Assembly: GCA_902810705.1 (NCBI GenBank)
Contig: CADDYU010000017.1
Location: forward strand, 1-45,141
DNA length: 45,141 bases
Origin: Methylococcaceae bacterium
GTDB taxonomy: Bacteria; Pseudomonadota; Gammaproteobacteria; Methylococcales; Methylococcaceae
Reading direction: 5' to 3'
The notes under the pieces are model-generated. The model was not told the origin of the DNA. It searched no databases and saw nothing but the letters and a program-made list of their open reading frames with translations. This document shows, piece by piece, positions 32,963 through 45,035 of this stretch. A program made the position numbers and the translations under genes. Position 1 is the first letter of the stretch, and each line of letters starts with the position of its first letter.

Positions 32963-33141
32963 CGCGCGAGAATTGAGCTCCGCTTTGCGCTTTGCCCAAA
33001 CCTAAGCAGCTGATGGCTAAGGCCAGAGATTTAAGCGCCAAGCGGCGCGGATTTTCAAAGGCGTGGGACTGGAAAGACGCTGCACAAGCCAAGCACAGCT
33101 TTCGTAAGCCGGTGAAAACCATGCCTACTGTAAACCTACGC

Positions 33142-34351
33142 CTATCTCAAATCGTAAGAATCTTCATCGGGGAGTTCCGACGTCTGCCTTTGCGACGGCC
33201 ATTTCTCGATCTTTACCACCACGCAGGTCAGATCGTCCGCAAAGCTTTCGGAGTGGGAGAAATCGACGACCGCCAAACGAATCCGGTCGATCAGTTCGTC
33301 GGGATCGAGTTCGCCGTAATGCCGGACCAGCTCGATAAGACGGTCTTCTTCGAAAAACTCGCCTGACTCATTCTCGGTGTCGGTCATGCCGTCGGAATAA
33401 AAAACGAAGGTATCGCCCAATTCGAACGGCACCGAGATCTGCCGATAGACTTCCCGCTCGCTAAACCCCAGTGGCAAATTCTCACCCTTGAGCAGGTTGA
33501 TGGACCCTGCGCGCTCTCGAAAATGGATGGTCTTGGGGTGTCCGCAATCGACGAATACCATATGGCGCCGGTCGAGATCGAAGCGGGCGTAGCAGAGCGT
33601 CGAGAAACTTTCCAGCCGCATGAATTGGCGAGTCATTTCCGCGTGGACCAGGCTGACGATTTCTTCAGGCTCGGGAAGCCGGTCCCGATCCAGGGAAATC
33701 AGAAGCTGACTAAAAGCGCGGGAAAAGCTGTTCTTGAGTCCGGCGCCCAGCAAGGCGGCGGGCACCCCCTTGCCCATGACGTCGCCAATGATCACGTCGA
33801 GGCAGCGATGGCGATGCAGATAGAAGTCATAGAAATCGCCGTCGATCTGCTGCGAGGGCAAGGTAAAGGCCGACACCCGCAGGCCTGGGAGGGTGCGCGG
33901 CGGACGGCTTTGAAGAAGATTTTTCTGGATGCGCGCGCCCATTTCCATCTCCCGCTGGCGCGCCAGCTTTAACTCATTCAGGGAACTCAACAGCGCCATT
34001 TCCAATTCGACAATGCGCTGGCCGGCGCGCAGCCGGACCCGGAGTTCGTCCTGATGAAAGGGTTTGGCAATGAAGTCGTCAGCACCCGCCTCCATGCCGG
34101 CCACCAAGTCCTCCTTGCGGAACTTAGCCGTCAACAAAATGGTATAGACATAGCTTGGGCACTGGCAATCCCGAATGCGGCGGATCAGTTCCAGCCCATC
34201 CATCTCCGGCATGATCCAATCGCTGATCACGATATGAAATTCTTTTGCCTGAAACAGGCGCCACGCCTCGGCGCCATTCGCGGCCGCCACGACCTCGTAG
34301 CCCAACCGCTCCAGGAAAGCCTGTAGCAGGCGCCGCGACACGGCGTCATCT

Positions 34352-34371
<20 letters not shown>
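33142..34371 (-). CDS. response regulator with PP2C/SpoIIE-type phosphatase output
   Basis: A 409-residue cytosolic protein. Residues 1-120 are a receiver domain (MRILIAEDDA, phospho-acceptor D51 in VISDWIMPEMDGLEL, conserved Lys in IAKPF). A short helical linker follows, then a SpoIIE/RsbU-type PPM phosphatase domain from about residue 195, with metal-binding DGDFYDFY, GDVMGKGVPAALLGAG and FYSDGMTD. Such proteins dephosphorylate anti-sigma-factor antagonists in partner-switching cascades. No antagonist or anti-sigma gene is adjacent. The ATG at 34371 lies inside the end of the hybrid kinase gene (20-base overlap), so the pair is likely co-translated. A longer upstream frame was rejected. Confidence 0.92.
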
Positions 34372-38317
<3,946 letters not shown>

Positions 38318-38741
38318 AAATTACCCCGCTTTCCCGTGCCCGAGGTTTGAACGGCGGAGCCATCCGAATATTGATATCGGCATCGACTCCGCGCTTCCTC
38401 CCTGGTTCGCCGTTCCCGCTTGTCCCTCGCGCGTCAATATTGATTACATACTGTCGCATGATGTAATGACTATCGCCGTCACAGCCTCGTAGCTTCACTA
38501 CCAAGAGACAGGGAGTTTTGCTAAAAGTGCGCCCCCGTAGGATAACCCCCTATTCAAGTGGCCCCGGTCTTGGATCGAATCCCTCTTCTTAATATATGTT
38601 GCGAAATCCGTTTTTTCGAGGGAAAAACAACCAAACTTTAGAGTATTTTAAGACTGCTCCCGCCGATCTTAGGGAGGCTGGAGCCTTGGATGATTCGTCC
38701 CCGTTTTTCTGAAGTCGGACGTCAAGATTCAAAAGCCGGCT
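38318..38741. other. AT-rich intergenic region upstream of the hybrid kinase
   Basis: About 420 bases with no gene. It should hold the promoter of the kinase operon (minus strand) and the end of the EcsC-type transcript. The part from 38580 to 38660 is notably AT-rich. I see no tRNA, strong hairpin or repeat. Confidence 0.45.
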
Positions 38742-39569
38742 CTAGTTATTCAGATTTAGCTTTCGGTACTCGGCCTGAATGGCTTCGGCGCCATAGCGGC
38801 GCTCCAATCGCCGGATCGTGAAGTGGGCGCGGGCGATATCCTGGAAATGTTCCATGAAGACCAGGTTAATGAGGCTACCGGTACCAGCACCCAGTAAGGG
38901 AATCATCTTAAGGGCGGTCTTCTCGCTCACCACCACCCCGAGACGAGAGGCGATCTCGGCGATGAAGCGTACCAGGCCCGTTGGGTTCCACTGGACGACG
39001 CCTTGACTGATCATCCGTTCCGAAACCCGCGTAAGGTGCATTGCGAGCGCCAGGCGAATGCCATAGTATCCTGTATCGGTGGCATCATCCTCCTTGGATC
39101 GACCGCCGAGCGCGAAGACCTCCAAGCAGGCCAGCCGAGCCTTTGGATCGCTGAGATCCTCGCCGTGGCTCCGAGCGATATCGGCGATGGACCGAAGCAT
39201 GATGACCGAGGTGACGGGTAATTCGGCCAAGACCGACGGCAACCCGAACAACCCTCCCGCGGCGCCCGACAGCATTCCCAAGGCCTTGTGATAGCGAGTG
39301 CTCCGCTTCAGTCGGCGCTCGTTGCCCAGCGAGAGGAGCGCTAATCGCAGCGCCCGTTCCAAGCTGAACCGCACGGCCTGGTGCAGCCCCTCGGACCACG
39401 GTTCAGGAAGTGCGCCGAAGACTTTCTCGATCGGGCTCCCGAGTTTCCCAGTCAGCCGGGCCGTAATGCTTGGATATTCCAGGTGGCGATACGCCCAACG
39501 CAGCGCCTTAAGGTCGTCCGGAGCCAGGGCGATCACCACCGGTACCGGACCTTTCTCAAACTTGCTCAT
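38742..39569 (-). CDS. EcsC family protein
   Basis: A 275-residue protein of the EcsC family. The central part has LGMLSGAAGGLFGLPSVLAELPVTSVIMLRSIADIARSHGEDL in sequence steps, a GGRSKEDDATDTGYYGIRLAL block and the C-terminal PLLGAGTGSLINLVFMEHFQDIARAHF. Glycine-rich hydrophobic stretches suggest membrane association without clear full helices. The function is unknown; Bacillus EcsC affects secretion. The ATG at 39569 was preferred over a TTG two codons earlier. It lies 41 bases downstream of the DUF6763-like gene on the same strand. Confidence 0.85.
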   Translation of the reverse strand: MSKFEKGPVPVVIALAPDDLKALRWAYRHLEYPSITARLTGKLGSPIEKVFGALPEPWSEGLHQAVRFSLERALRLALLSLGNERRLKRSTRYHKALGMLSGAAGGLFGLPSVLAELPVTSVIMLRSIADIARSHGEDLSDPKARLACLEVFALGGRSKEDDATDTGYYGIRLALAMHLTRVSERMISQGVVQWNPTGLVRFIAEIASRLGVVVSEKTALKMIPLLGAGTGSLINLVFMEHFQDIARAHFTIRRLERRYGAEAIQAEYRKLNLNN

Positions 39570-39610
39570 AAGCAAAGCTCTATCAGAGCGAGGGCGATGG
39601 CAAGCCTACG

Positions 39611-39997
39611 TCAAGGCTCGTCCGAGCCTCGCTCATCGGTTTCATCCCATTCTCCGGCGTCGTCGAGACTCTCGGTGCCTGTCATTCGATCCCAGTCCTT
39701 CTTGGGGTTCTTGATGCCCTCGGCAGCCTCTTCCCAACTCTCCGGTAAAGAGGTCTCGGAATAATCCAAATCGTCCGGCTCGACATTATCCATGGGAGCC
39801 GTCTCGTCCCCTGGGGCTTCTATGAGCTCAATGGGCGATTGATACCAGGTGTAGAAGTCCATTTCGTCGACGTTCCCATCATAATATTGGATTTCCACCG
39901 TCTTGGCCTCCTCGTCGACGGCGACGACTTCGAATTCTTCACCTTTGTCGAAGTGCTTGTACCACATTCCTACAACAGGGTCTGCCATGGTGGGCAT
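39611..39997 (-). CDS. acidic DUF6763-like protein
   Basis: A 128-residue, strongly acidic soluble protein. The conserved part is ADPVVGMWYKHFDKGEEFEVVAVDEEAKTVEIQYYDGNVDEMD, broken here at about residues 5-47, which looks like a small Tudor/SH3-like beta barrel, followed by WYQSPIELIEAPGDETAPMDN and PESWEEAAEG. The C-terminal third is low-complexity and acidic. It resembles gammaproteobacterial proteins called DUF6763 (from recall). AGGAG precedes the first ATG at 7 bases. The function is unknown. It may share a transcript with the ATPase upstream and the EcsC-type gene downstream. Confidence 0.75.
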   Translation of the reverse strand: MPTMADPVVGMWYKHFDKGEEFEVVAVDEEAKTVEIQYYDGNVDEMDFYTWYQSPIELIEAPGDETAPMDNVEPDDLDYSETSLPESWEEAAEGIKNPKKDWDRMTGTESLDDAGEWDETDERGSDEP

Positions 39998-40135
39998 GAT
40001 TCCTCTCCTGGGTTCTTCCTATCTTCAATCGGGATGCTGATGAACACCGGCGCCGCCGTCAATCCGCGATTAGATCAGAGCGCAGGCGAGCGAGCGGAAC
40101 TCCTTAACCGGCGCCTGGTTTGGCAGCTGGAGCCG

Positions 40136-41662
40136 TTACATCGGATAGATGACCAAAAACCGTTCCGGCTCCAGACCTACGCTCTCCGCTACCAGTCCAT
40201 GGCGGGTGACGATGCGATGCTGCAAGCGCCTGAGCGATGGCGGACGGGGGCTAAGTTCCGCTTTGACCCCATCGGCTTTGACCTGTTGCACCGCCCTTTC
40301 GGTTTCCTGCACCATGTCTTCGACTTCCGAACGGTCCTCACCGTAAGTGATATTGAACACGCTGCGCAGCAAGGAGCGAATCTGGGCCGTGGTGTTCTTT
40401 TTGACCGCGTGCACCGGAACCCGCGAGAGGTCCACCAGCCGGCGCAGCCTCGGATCATCTTCCCGCGCCCGCAGGGTCACGACCAAATCGGCCTGGTCCG
40501 GAAACTTCACGGTGCGCGCTTCCACCTGTAAATCGCGGATCACGCGGTCCACCGAATCGCGGCTCAGGGCATAGGGATAAATCCGCACCGGGCGGCCAGC
40601 ATGGCCTAAAGGCGAAAACGACGGTCGCTCGCCATCGGCGACCGGAACCGGCTCCTCGGTCTCTTCGAGCTCTCCCTGCTCCGCCGCCGGGTTCCGGCGC
40701 CGCACGCCTCTTGGCGATCCGCCTCGCAAGAGGGCGTCCACCGCCCGACCCGCGTCGGCGTGCACGATCAGTTCCTCGCGACTCACGATTTCCACCACCG
40801 CCTCGAAGGTCGGCGGTCCCTTGCGCTCGCTCACGGTCTTCTGGGTTCCCCGAATCCGGGCTTCTTCGTCGCTGAGGGTAACGGTCTGCACGCCACCCAC
40901 CAGATCGCAGAGGATCGGGTTCATCACTAGGTTTTCCAAGGTGTTGCCGTGAGCCGTACCGATCAGTTGCACCCCCCGTTCGGCGATGGTGCGGGCGGCC
41001 ATGGCTTCGCTTGCGGTGCCGATTTCATCGACGATGATCGCTTCCGGCATGTGGTTCTCCACCGCTTCGATCATTACCGCATGCTGACGCTCGGGCGAGG
41101 CCACCATCATACGCCGCGCACTACCCACCGCCGGATGGGGAATGTCGCCGTCACCGGCAATTTCGTTAGACGTGTCGATGATGACGACACGCTTGCCCAG
41201 ATCATCCGCCAAGACCCGCGCCACCTCCCGCAGCTTGGTGGTCTTTCCGACGCCCGGCCGGCCCAGCAGCAGGACGCTCCGGCCGCTCTCCACCAAATCC
41301 CGGATCAACGCTATGGTTCCGAACACCGCCCGCCCGACCCGCAGCGTCAGCCCGATGACATCGCCTCGGCGGTTCCGGATGGCCGAAATGCGATGCAGCG
41401 TGCCCTCGATCCCGGCTCGGTTGTCCGCGCCGAATTCCCCGACTGCCCGGGTGACCGCTTCCAAATCTTCACGCCGCACGGGATGTTCGGCCAGATTCAC
41501 GGCCACATGGCTGTAGCGCGCCTGAGGCGGGCGGCCTAGATCCAGAACGATTTCCAATAAGTCCTCCGCAGGGGGCGTCTGCCGCGCCAAGGCGGCTCTG
41601 ATCTCTACAGGCAAGGTACGGGTTAATAAATTGAGATCGTCGAAACTGTATGGAGTATTCAC
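40136..41662 (-). CDS. Ycf45/SpoIIIAA-like ATPase with R3H nucleic-acid-binding domain
   Basis: A 508-residue protein from the GTG at 41662; a TTG at 41698 would add 12 residues. The P-loop is LLLGRPGVGKTT at about residues 133-142, followed by IIDTSNEIAGDGD, HPAVGSARRMMV, the Walker B-like AIIVDEIGT and QLIGTAHGNTLENL. This is the secretion-ATPase-like AAA family of cyanobacterial/chloroplast Ycf45 and sporulation SpoIIIAA. An acidic linker (about 335-360) leads to a C-terminal part that ends in an R3H-like region (PPSLRRLQHRIVTRHGLVAESVG), which binds single-stranded nucleic acid. The biological role in proteobacteria is unknown. Confidence 0.85.
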   Translation of the reverse strand: MNTPYSFDDLNLLTRTLPVEIRAALARQTPPAEDLLEIVLDLGRPPQARYSHVAVNLAEHPVRREDLEAVTRAVGEFGADNRAGIEGTLHRISAIRNRRGDVIGLTLRVGRAVFGTIALIRDLVESGRSVLLLGRPGVGKTTKLREVARVLADDLGKRVVIIDTSNEIAGDGDIPHPAVGSARRMMVASPERQHAVMIEAVENHMPEAIIVDEIGTASEAMAARTIAERGVQLIGTAHGNTLENLVMNPILCDLVGGVQTVTLSDEEARIRGTQKTVSERKGPPTFEAVVEIVSREELIVHADAGRAVDALLRGGSPRGVRRRNPAAEQGELEETEEPVPVADGERPSFSPLGHAGRPVRIYPYALSRDSVDRVIRDLQVEARTVKFPDQADLVVTLRAREDDPRLRRLVDLSRVPVHAVKKNTTAQIRSLLRSVFNITYGEDRSEVEDMVQETERAVQQVKADGVKAELSPRPPSLRRLQHRIVTRHGLVAESVGLEPERFLVIYPM

Positions 41663-42171
41663 GGACGTGCGGTTCTGAACAAGGCAAACTAAGAACAAGG
41701 TAAAGCGACGTGAGCCTCGCTACCTTAGACCGTTTAGAGAGGATGATGCATGCTTGCTATGCACAAAATTTGCCGGCCACTTCGCGAAATTTCAGTCTCT
41801 GCGCCAGAGCGGCGAAGTATTTAATTTCTTATTGGAACGCCTTGCGGGCAGATCGAGGAGATGGCCAAAACTTGCGCGCGGAAGTTCATCAGGCGGCAAT
41901 CTTCTCGATTTCTTCCGTACCCCAAGTCTTGAAAAGGACTCTCTTATGGCTTAATTCAGGCGGGAAGTGGCATGCCGTTCTCGTGCTCCCGCTCGGCGCT
42001 TTCGCGCGCTTGAGCCCCATAGCTAGAATGGTTTCGCAGGATGCGCAACCCCACATCTTGGTGGTTCTGAGCCATAAAGGTGAATTCGATCGGATAAATT
42101 GCCGAGGGTGATCAGTTCCCTCCTGCTCCGGCGCTGAGCCGATCGCCACCTGAAGGCGGGCGTCGTATCCT
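41663..42171. other. intergenic region left of the IS element
   Basis: About 500 bases between the Ycf45-type gene and the left end of the IS. A 133-codon plus-strand frame (41710-42111) and a minus-strand frame (41889 onward) overlap each other; neither is recognised. It should hold the promoter of the Ycf45-type gene. Confidence 0.4.
41889..42171 (-). pseudogene. possible small ORF cut by the IS insertion
   Basis: The minus-strand frame ending at 41889 (..., RTTKMWGCASCETILAMGLKR, ..., GTEEIEKIAA) has no start of its own outside the IS; its only ATG lies in the IS terminus. If the element and one CTAG copy are removed, the frame continues without a stop into the right flank up to a TAG at 43618-43620, giving about 120 codons. 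It has a CxxC pair. I do not recognise a family; the open frame could be chance. Confidence 0.25.
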
Positions 42172-42175
42172 CTAG
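42172..42175. repeat. target-site duplication, left copy (CTAG)
   Basis: CTAG directly abuts the left terminal repeat of the IS and is repeated at 43523-43526 beside the right one. IS5-group elements favour YTAR-type targets. Confidence 0.7.
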
Positions 42176-42192
42176 CAGGATGGTGAAAACTC
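42176..42192 (+). repeat. IS left terminal inverted repeat
   Basis: CAGGATGGTGAAAACTC. It matches the reverse complement of the right end except for A/C at position 5 and one A fewer in the A-run. Confidence 0.8.
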
Positions 42193-42340
42193 CCCAATAT
42201 TCTCCCTTACCCGTCCCTGGAAAGCGTTTTTCAGGCAGGGAATCCGGTTTTCTGCCGGTCTGTCCAGCGCTTTGCGCCCCGATTCGAGGCTTTTCTGCCC
42301 CCTTGACCCGCCCTTGGGCGGATTTCGGGCGCCCCCTGTC

Positions 42341-43429
42341 TCAGGCGGGCGTTACCACCGGAGTAAAGGTCAACAGATTCAAGAGGCGAGTCAGGTTGTA
42401 GGCGGCAAAGCACAACAGCGCTTGCCCAGACACCTTGGCCAACCCTTTGTGCCGGGTCTTGCGCAACCCGCCCACGGTCTTGATCCAGCCAAAGGACTCT
42501 TCCACCCTCTTCCTACACCGGAGGCTCACCGCGTAGCCTTTACCCCGCGCGGTGCGGCCGTCGACGGCACTGCCGGTTTTCTGGCGGGCGAGATGGGGCT
42601 TGACGCCCCGTTGCAGCAACCCCGCCACGAAGTTCTCCTGGTCGGAGGCCTTGTCGGCCCCGATCGTGGCCCCTCCTGGAACGTTACGCTCGACCATCCG
42701 TTCGGCGGCTTCGACTTCGGCGGTGCCGGTCGCCTGGGTCGTTTCGACATCCCCAATCAGCCCGTGCCGATTCTCCGCCAGAACGTGGGTCATATAGCGC
42801 AGCTTGGCTTCGGTATATTCGCCTTTCTTGTACAGCCGGGATTCGGGATCGATCGTGCTCTGATGCGTGGCGTTGCTTCGCTTCTCGCCGGTGAAGTCGA
42901 CTTCAGGGTTGCGCCCCGCCGGCCGGTCCGGACCGCCGCCGGCCTTCCGGACGAAGCTCTTGTGGGAGGCCCACGCCTCGATCAGGGTGCCGGCGACGCT
43001 GAAGTGCTCGTCCGACACCAGGTCCTGCCATTCGGCGATATGGCGCACCCGGTCGAAGAACTCACGCGCCAGCGCTTCCGACAGCCGCCGGTCCCGGTTG
43101 GCACAAAACACCGTGCGATCCCATACGGGATCGTCAAGGCCGAGCCCGACAAACCAGCGGAACAGGAGGTTATAGTCGAGTTGCTCGACCAACTGCCGCT
43201 CGCTCCGGGTCGTGTAGAGCACTTGCAGGAGCAGGGCGCGAAGCAACTTTGCCGGGGCTACCGAAGGGCGCCCGATGTGCGCGTAGCAGGCCGCGAATTC
43301 GTCCGACAGTGAGGCCAGAATGCCATCCACCAACAGCCGCATCCGCCGCAACGGATGCGTTTGAGGAACCCGGTCTTCCAGGTTCACGTAGCTAAACAGG
43401 GCTCCTTGGGTGACATCTTCGCCGCGCAT
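42341..43429 (-). CDS. IS5-family transposase, first catalytic Asp replaced by Ala
   Basis: A 362-residue full-length DDE transposase. The N-terminal domain of the DUF772 type (MRGEDVTQGALFSYVNLEDR, LRALLLQVLYTTRSERQLVEQL, LLFRWFVGLGLDD) is followed by the catalytic core. Relatives read FSVDGTLIEAWAS at the first acidic residue; here it is FSVAGTLIEAWAS, with Ala146 encoded by GCC (42992-42994). The second Asp (IGADKASDQ) and the Glu (RKRVEESFGWIKTVGG) are present. One A-to-C change explains the loss. The frame is otherwise intact, so the change may be recent. The comparison is with the family pattern as I recall it. Confidence 0.9.
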   Translation of the reverse strand: MRGEDVTQGALFSYVNLEDRVPQTHPLRRMRLLVDGILASLSDEFAACYAHIGRPSVAPAKLLRALLLQVLYTTRSERQLVEQLDYNLLFRWFVGLGLDDPVWDRTVFCANRDRRLSEALAREFFDRVRHIAEWQDLVSDEHFSVAGTLIEAWASHKSFVRKAGGGPDRPAGRNPEVDFTGEKRSNATHQSTIDPESRLYKKGEYTEAKLRYMTHVLAENRHGLIGDVETTQATGTAEVEAAERMVERNVPGGATIGADKASDQENFVAGLLQRGVKPHLARQKTGSAVDGRTARGKGYAVSLRCRKRVEESFGWIKTVGGLRKTRHKGLAKVSGQALLCFAAYNLTRLLNLLTFTPVVTPA

Positions 43430-43504
43430 CGTCGTTCTCGAAGAAATAGGGCGGGTAGTTTAACCGGTCACAGCCCCACACCACCTGATTCGGTGCGACC
43501 GGCA

Positions 43505-43522
43505 GAGTTTTTCACCAGCCTG
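43505..43522 (-). repeat. IS right terminal inverted repeat
   Basis: The minus strand reads CAGGCTGGTGAAAAACTC, pairing with the left end. Confidence 0.8.
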
Positions 43523-43526
43523 CTAG
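43523..43526. repeat. target-site duplication, right copy (CTAG)
   Basis: Second CTAG copy, immediately outside the right terminal repeat. Confidence 0.7.
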
Positions 43527-43645
43527 AGACACCCCGAAATGAGAGCCCTTCCACCCACGGGCAGGTATACCCCCGACAGATCAAGGCGCGATCAGCCTTG
43601 TCGCCTTTTAGAAAAATCTACAACTGACAGCCCTACTTTGGTGAT

Positions 43646-44050
43646 TCATGCGCCATCCTGTGGCCCAGTGGATTCGATCGCCTTTCCCATGCAGGTCATG
43701 ACATGATCGGTAACGCTGATAGCCGCTGCTCTCGCCTTCTGAGTAGATCCGAACAATTCCTGAGAATCGGCAATGGTCTTTTCCGCCTCGCTGGAGGATT
43801 TGGCATTGACGAAGCGGGCGTAGGCCTCGAAAAATTTCTCGCGGCGCGGATCGCCGGCAAATCCCGGCAGCGTGCCGGAAATTTGATCGATCACGCAATC
43901 GGCAACCGACGCTGGATCGAGCTTGTAGTCCTTCAGGTCCTGATCGTCTTTGAATTTGGCGATCAGCGCTTCTCTAAGTCCGGTTTGTTCTTTTGTCGAA
44001 CAGCCGGTCAAGGCAAACATAACGCAGATTGCGATGAATAGTTTTTTCAT
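43646..44050 (-). CDS. small hypothetical lipoprotein
   Basis: A 134-residue exported protein. The N-terminus MKKLFIAICVMFALTGCSTKEQ has a typical lipobox ALTGC with lipidation at Cys17. The mature domain is helical and polar, with one Cys in VADCVIDQISG and one in DHVMTCMGKAIES that might pair. I do not recognise a named family; small lipoproteins with a conserved DCVxD pattern occur in many proteobacteria. It is divergent from the interrupted gene at the right edge across 87 bases. Confidence 0.7.
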   Translation of the reverse strand: MKKLFIAICVMFALTGCSTKEQTGLREALIAKFKDDQDLKDYKLDPASVADCVIDQISGTLPGFAGDPRREKFFEAYARFVNAKSSSEAEKTIADSQELFGSTQKARAAAISVTDHVMTCMGKAIESTGPQDGA

Positions 44051-44137
44051 GGATACAGCCTAATACTCTTCTTCTCTCTCGGATCGAGGGTAAAAAAGTT
44101 TCATATTATGGGTGCGAACAATGGCTCTTTCCACTAG

Positions 44138-45035
44138 ATGGGGAATTCAGTCAAGAATCAGAGCACCAAAGTCACCATGGAAACCGAACCTCAGTCACTT
44201 GTCGAAAACGCCGTCAGCCGTGGCATCGAGAGGTATGTGGCGGCGCGGCGGGCCAAGGTGGCGGACTTCGTTGCCCAGCATTTTTCGTTTCACGGAGCGC
44301 TTACTCTCCGCCGTAAAACCTTAGGCAAGGATTTCTACAAGCATCCCTTGAATCTGCTATGGGGCCCGCCAGCCGCCATGATACGAGGCACCGCCTGGCT
44401 CCTGGACAAGGCCGGGCCGAAAAAAGCGGCGGCTTGGCTTTATCAGTGTCCTGCCGGCATTCGGACACAATTGGAAAAGGAGCTGGAGTGGTTAATTTAC
44501 ACAGAGTTGCTGGAACTGCCCTATGTACAGGGCGATCGGGTTTCGGAGTGGGACGCCCTGATGGAAGCCATTCTTTCGGATCCCGAAATCGCCAGCTTGT
44601 CGGACGAGTATTTGCGGCAGATACAAAACCAGGCCAATTGCCCTGAATTCCGAGCCACCCTCGAACGGAACCTCACGGAATACGGCAAGACTCGAACGGC
44701 GGTCTCGGAACTGGCCGGTAGTCTTATCAATCTGGCTTCCGGCTATGCAGCGGCGCATCAAGCCACTCCCGGGGTACTGTCGGCCGGAACCGCTGCCGCC
44801 ACCGCCATCGCCCAGCAGATCGCCATCACCAATTTCTGGCTGGGCTCGATGGTCGGCGCCTGGTATTACGCGATATTTCCCGCCTCGGCGTCGGCGGGCC
44901 TCATCGCCGCCACCACCGGAACGCTGCTAGCGGCGGTTGGCGTTCTGTCGGCGCTGGCCGGGGTGGTTATCGATCCTTTCCTCGCCAAGACGGGATTTCA
45001 TCAACGCCGGTTGGACCGCTTCATCAGTGCCCTAG
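44138..45035 (+). pseudogene. putative DUF6635-like membrane protein, interrupted by an IS
   Basis: An open frame from the ATG at 44138 (or 44177, MTEPQ-like start METEPQ) runs to the window edge without a stop. Its first 299 codons look like a real protein: an amphipathic N-terminus (RGIERYVAARRAKVADFVAQHFSFHGAL), an EWLIYTELLELPYVQGD block, and glycine/alanine-rich hydrophobic segments at about 213-275, ending FHQRRLDRFISALEP. This resembles proteins annotated DUF6635 (recall only). From about 45035 the frame changes to IS sequence on the other strand, so the gene is interrupted and its C-terminus would be foreign. No clear Shine-Dalgarno is seen. Function unknown. Confidence 0.7.

Larger units (their letters stand above)
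42176..43522 (-). mobile_element. complete IS5-family insertion sequence, 1347 bp
   Basis: The element is bounded by imperfect terminal inverted repeats (17 and 18 bases; one mismatch and one indel) and flanked by CTAG copies. It encodes one transposase on the minus strand. The left non-coding end is 165 bases and the right one 93 bases. The transposase has lost its first catalytic Asp, so the copy is probably unable to move by itself. Confidence 0.85.

Noticed and set aside
38572..38582. T-arm-like GGATCGAATCC
   Set aside because: No matching acceptor, D or anticodon stems could be placed around it, so it is not a tRNA.
41710..42111. 133-codon plus-strand frame
   Set aside because: No family features or Shine-Dalgarno; it overlaps another open frame on the opposite strand and lies next to an IS.
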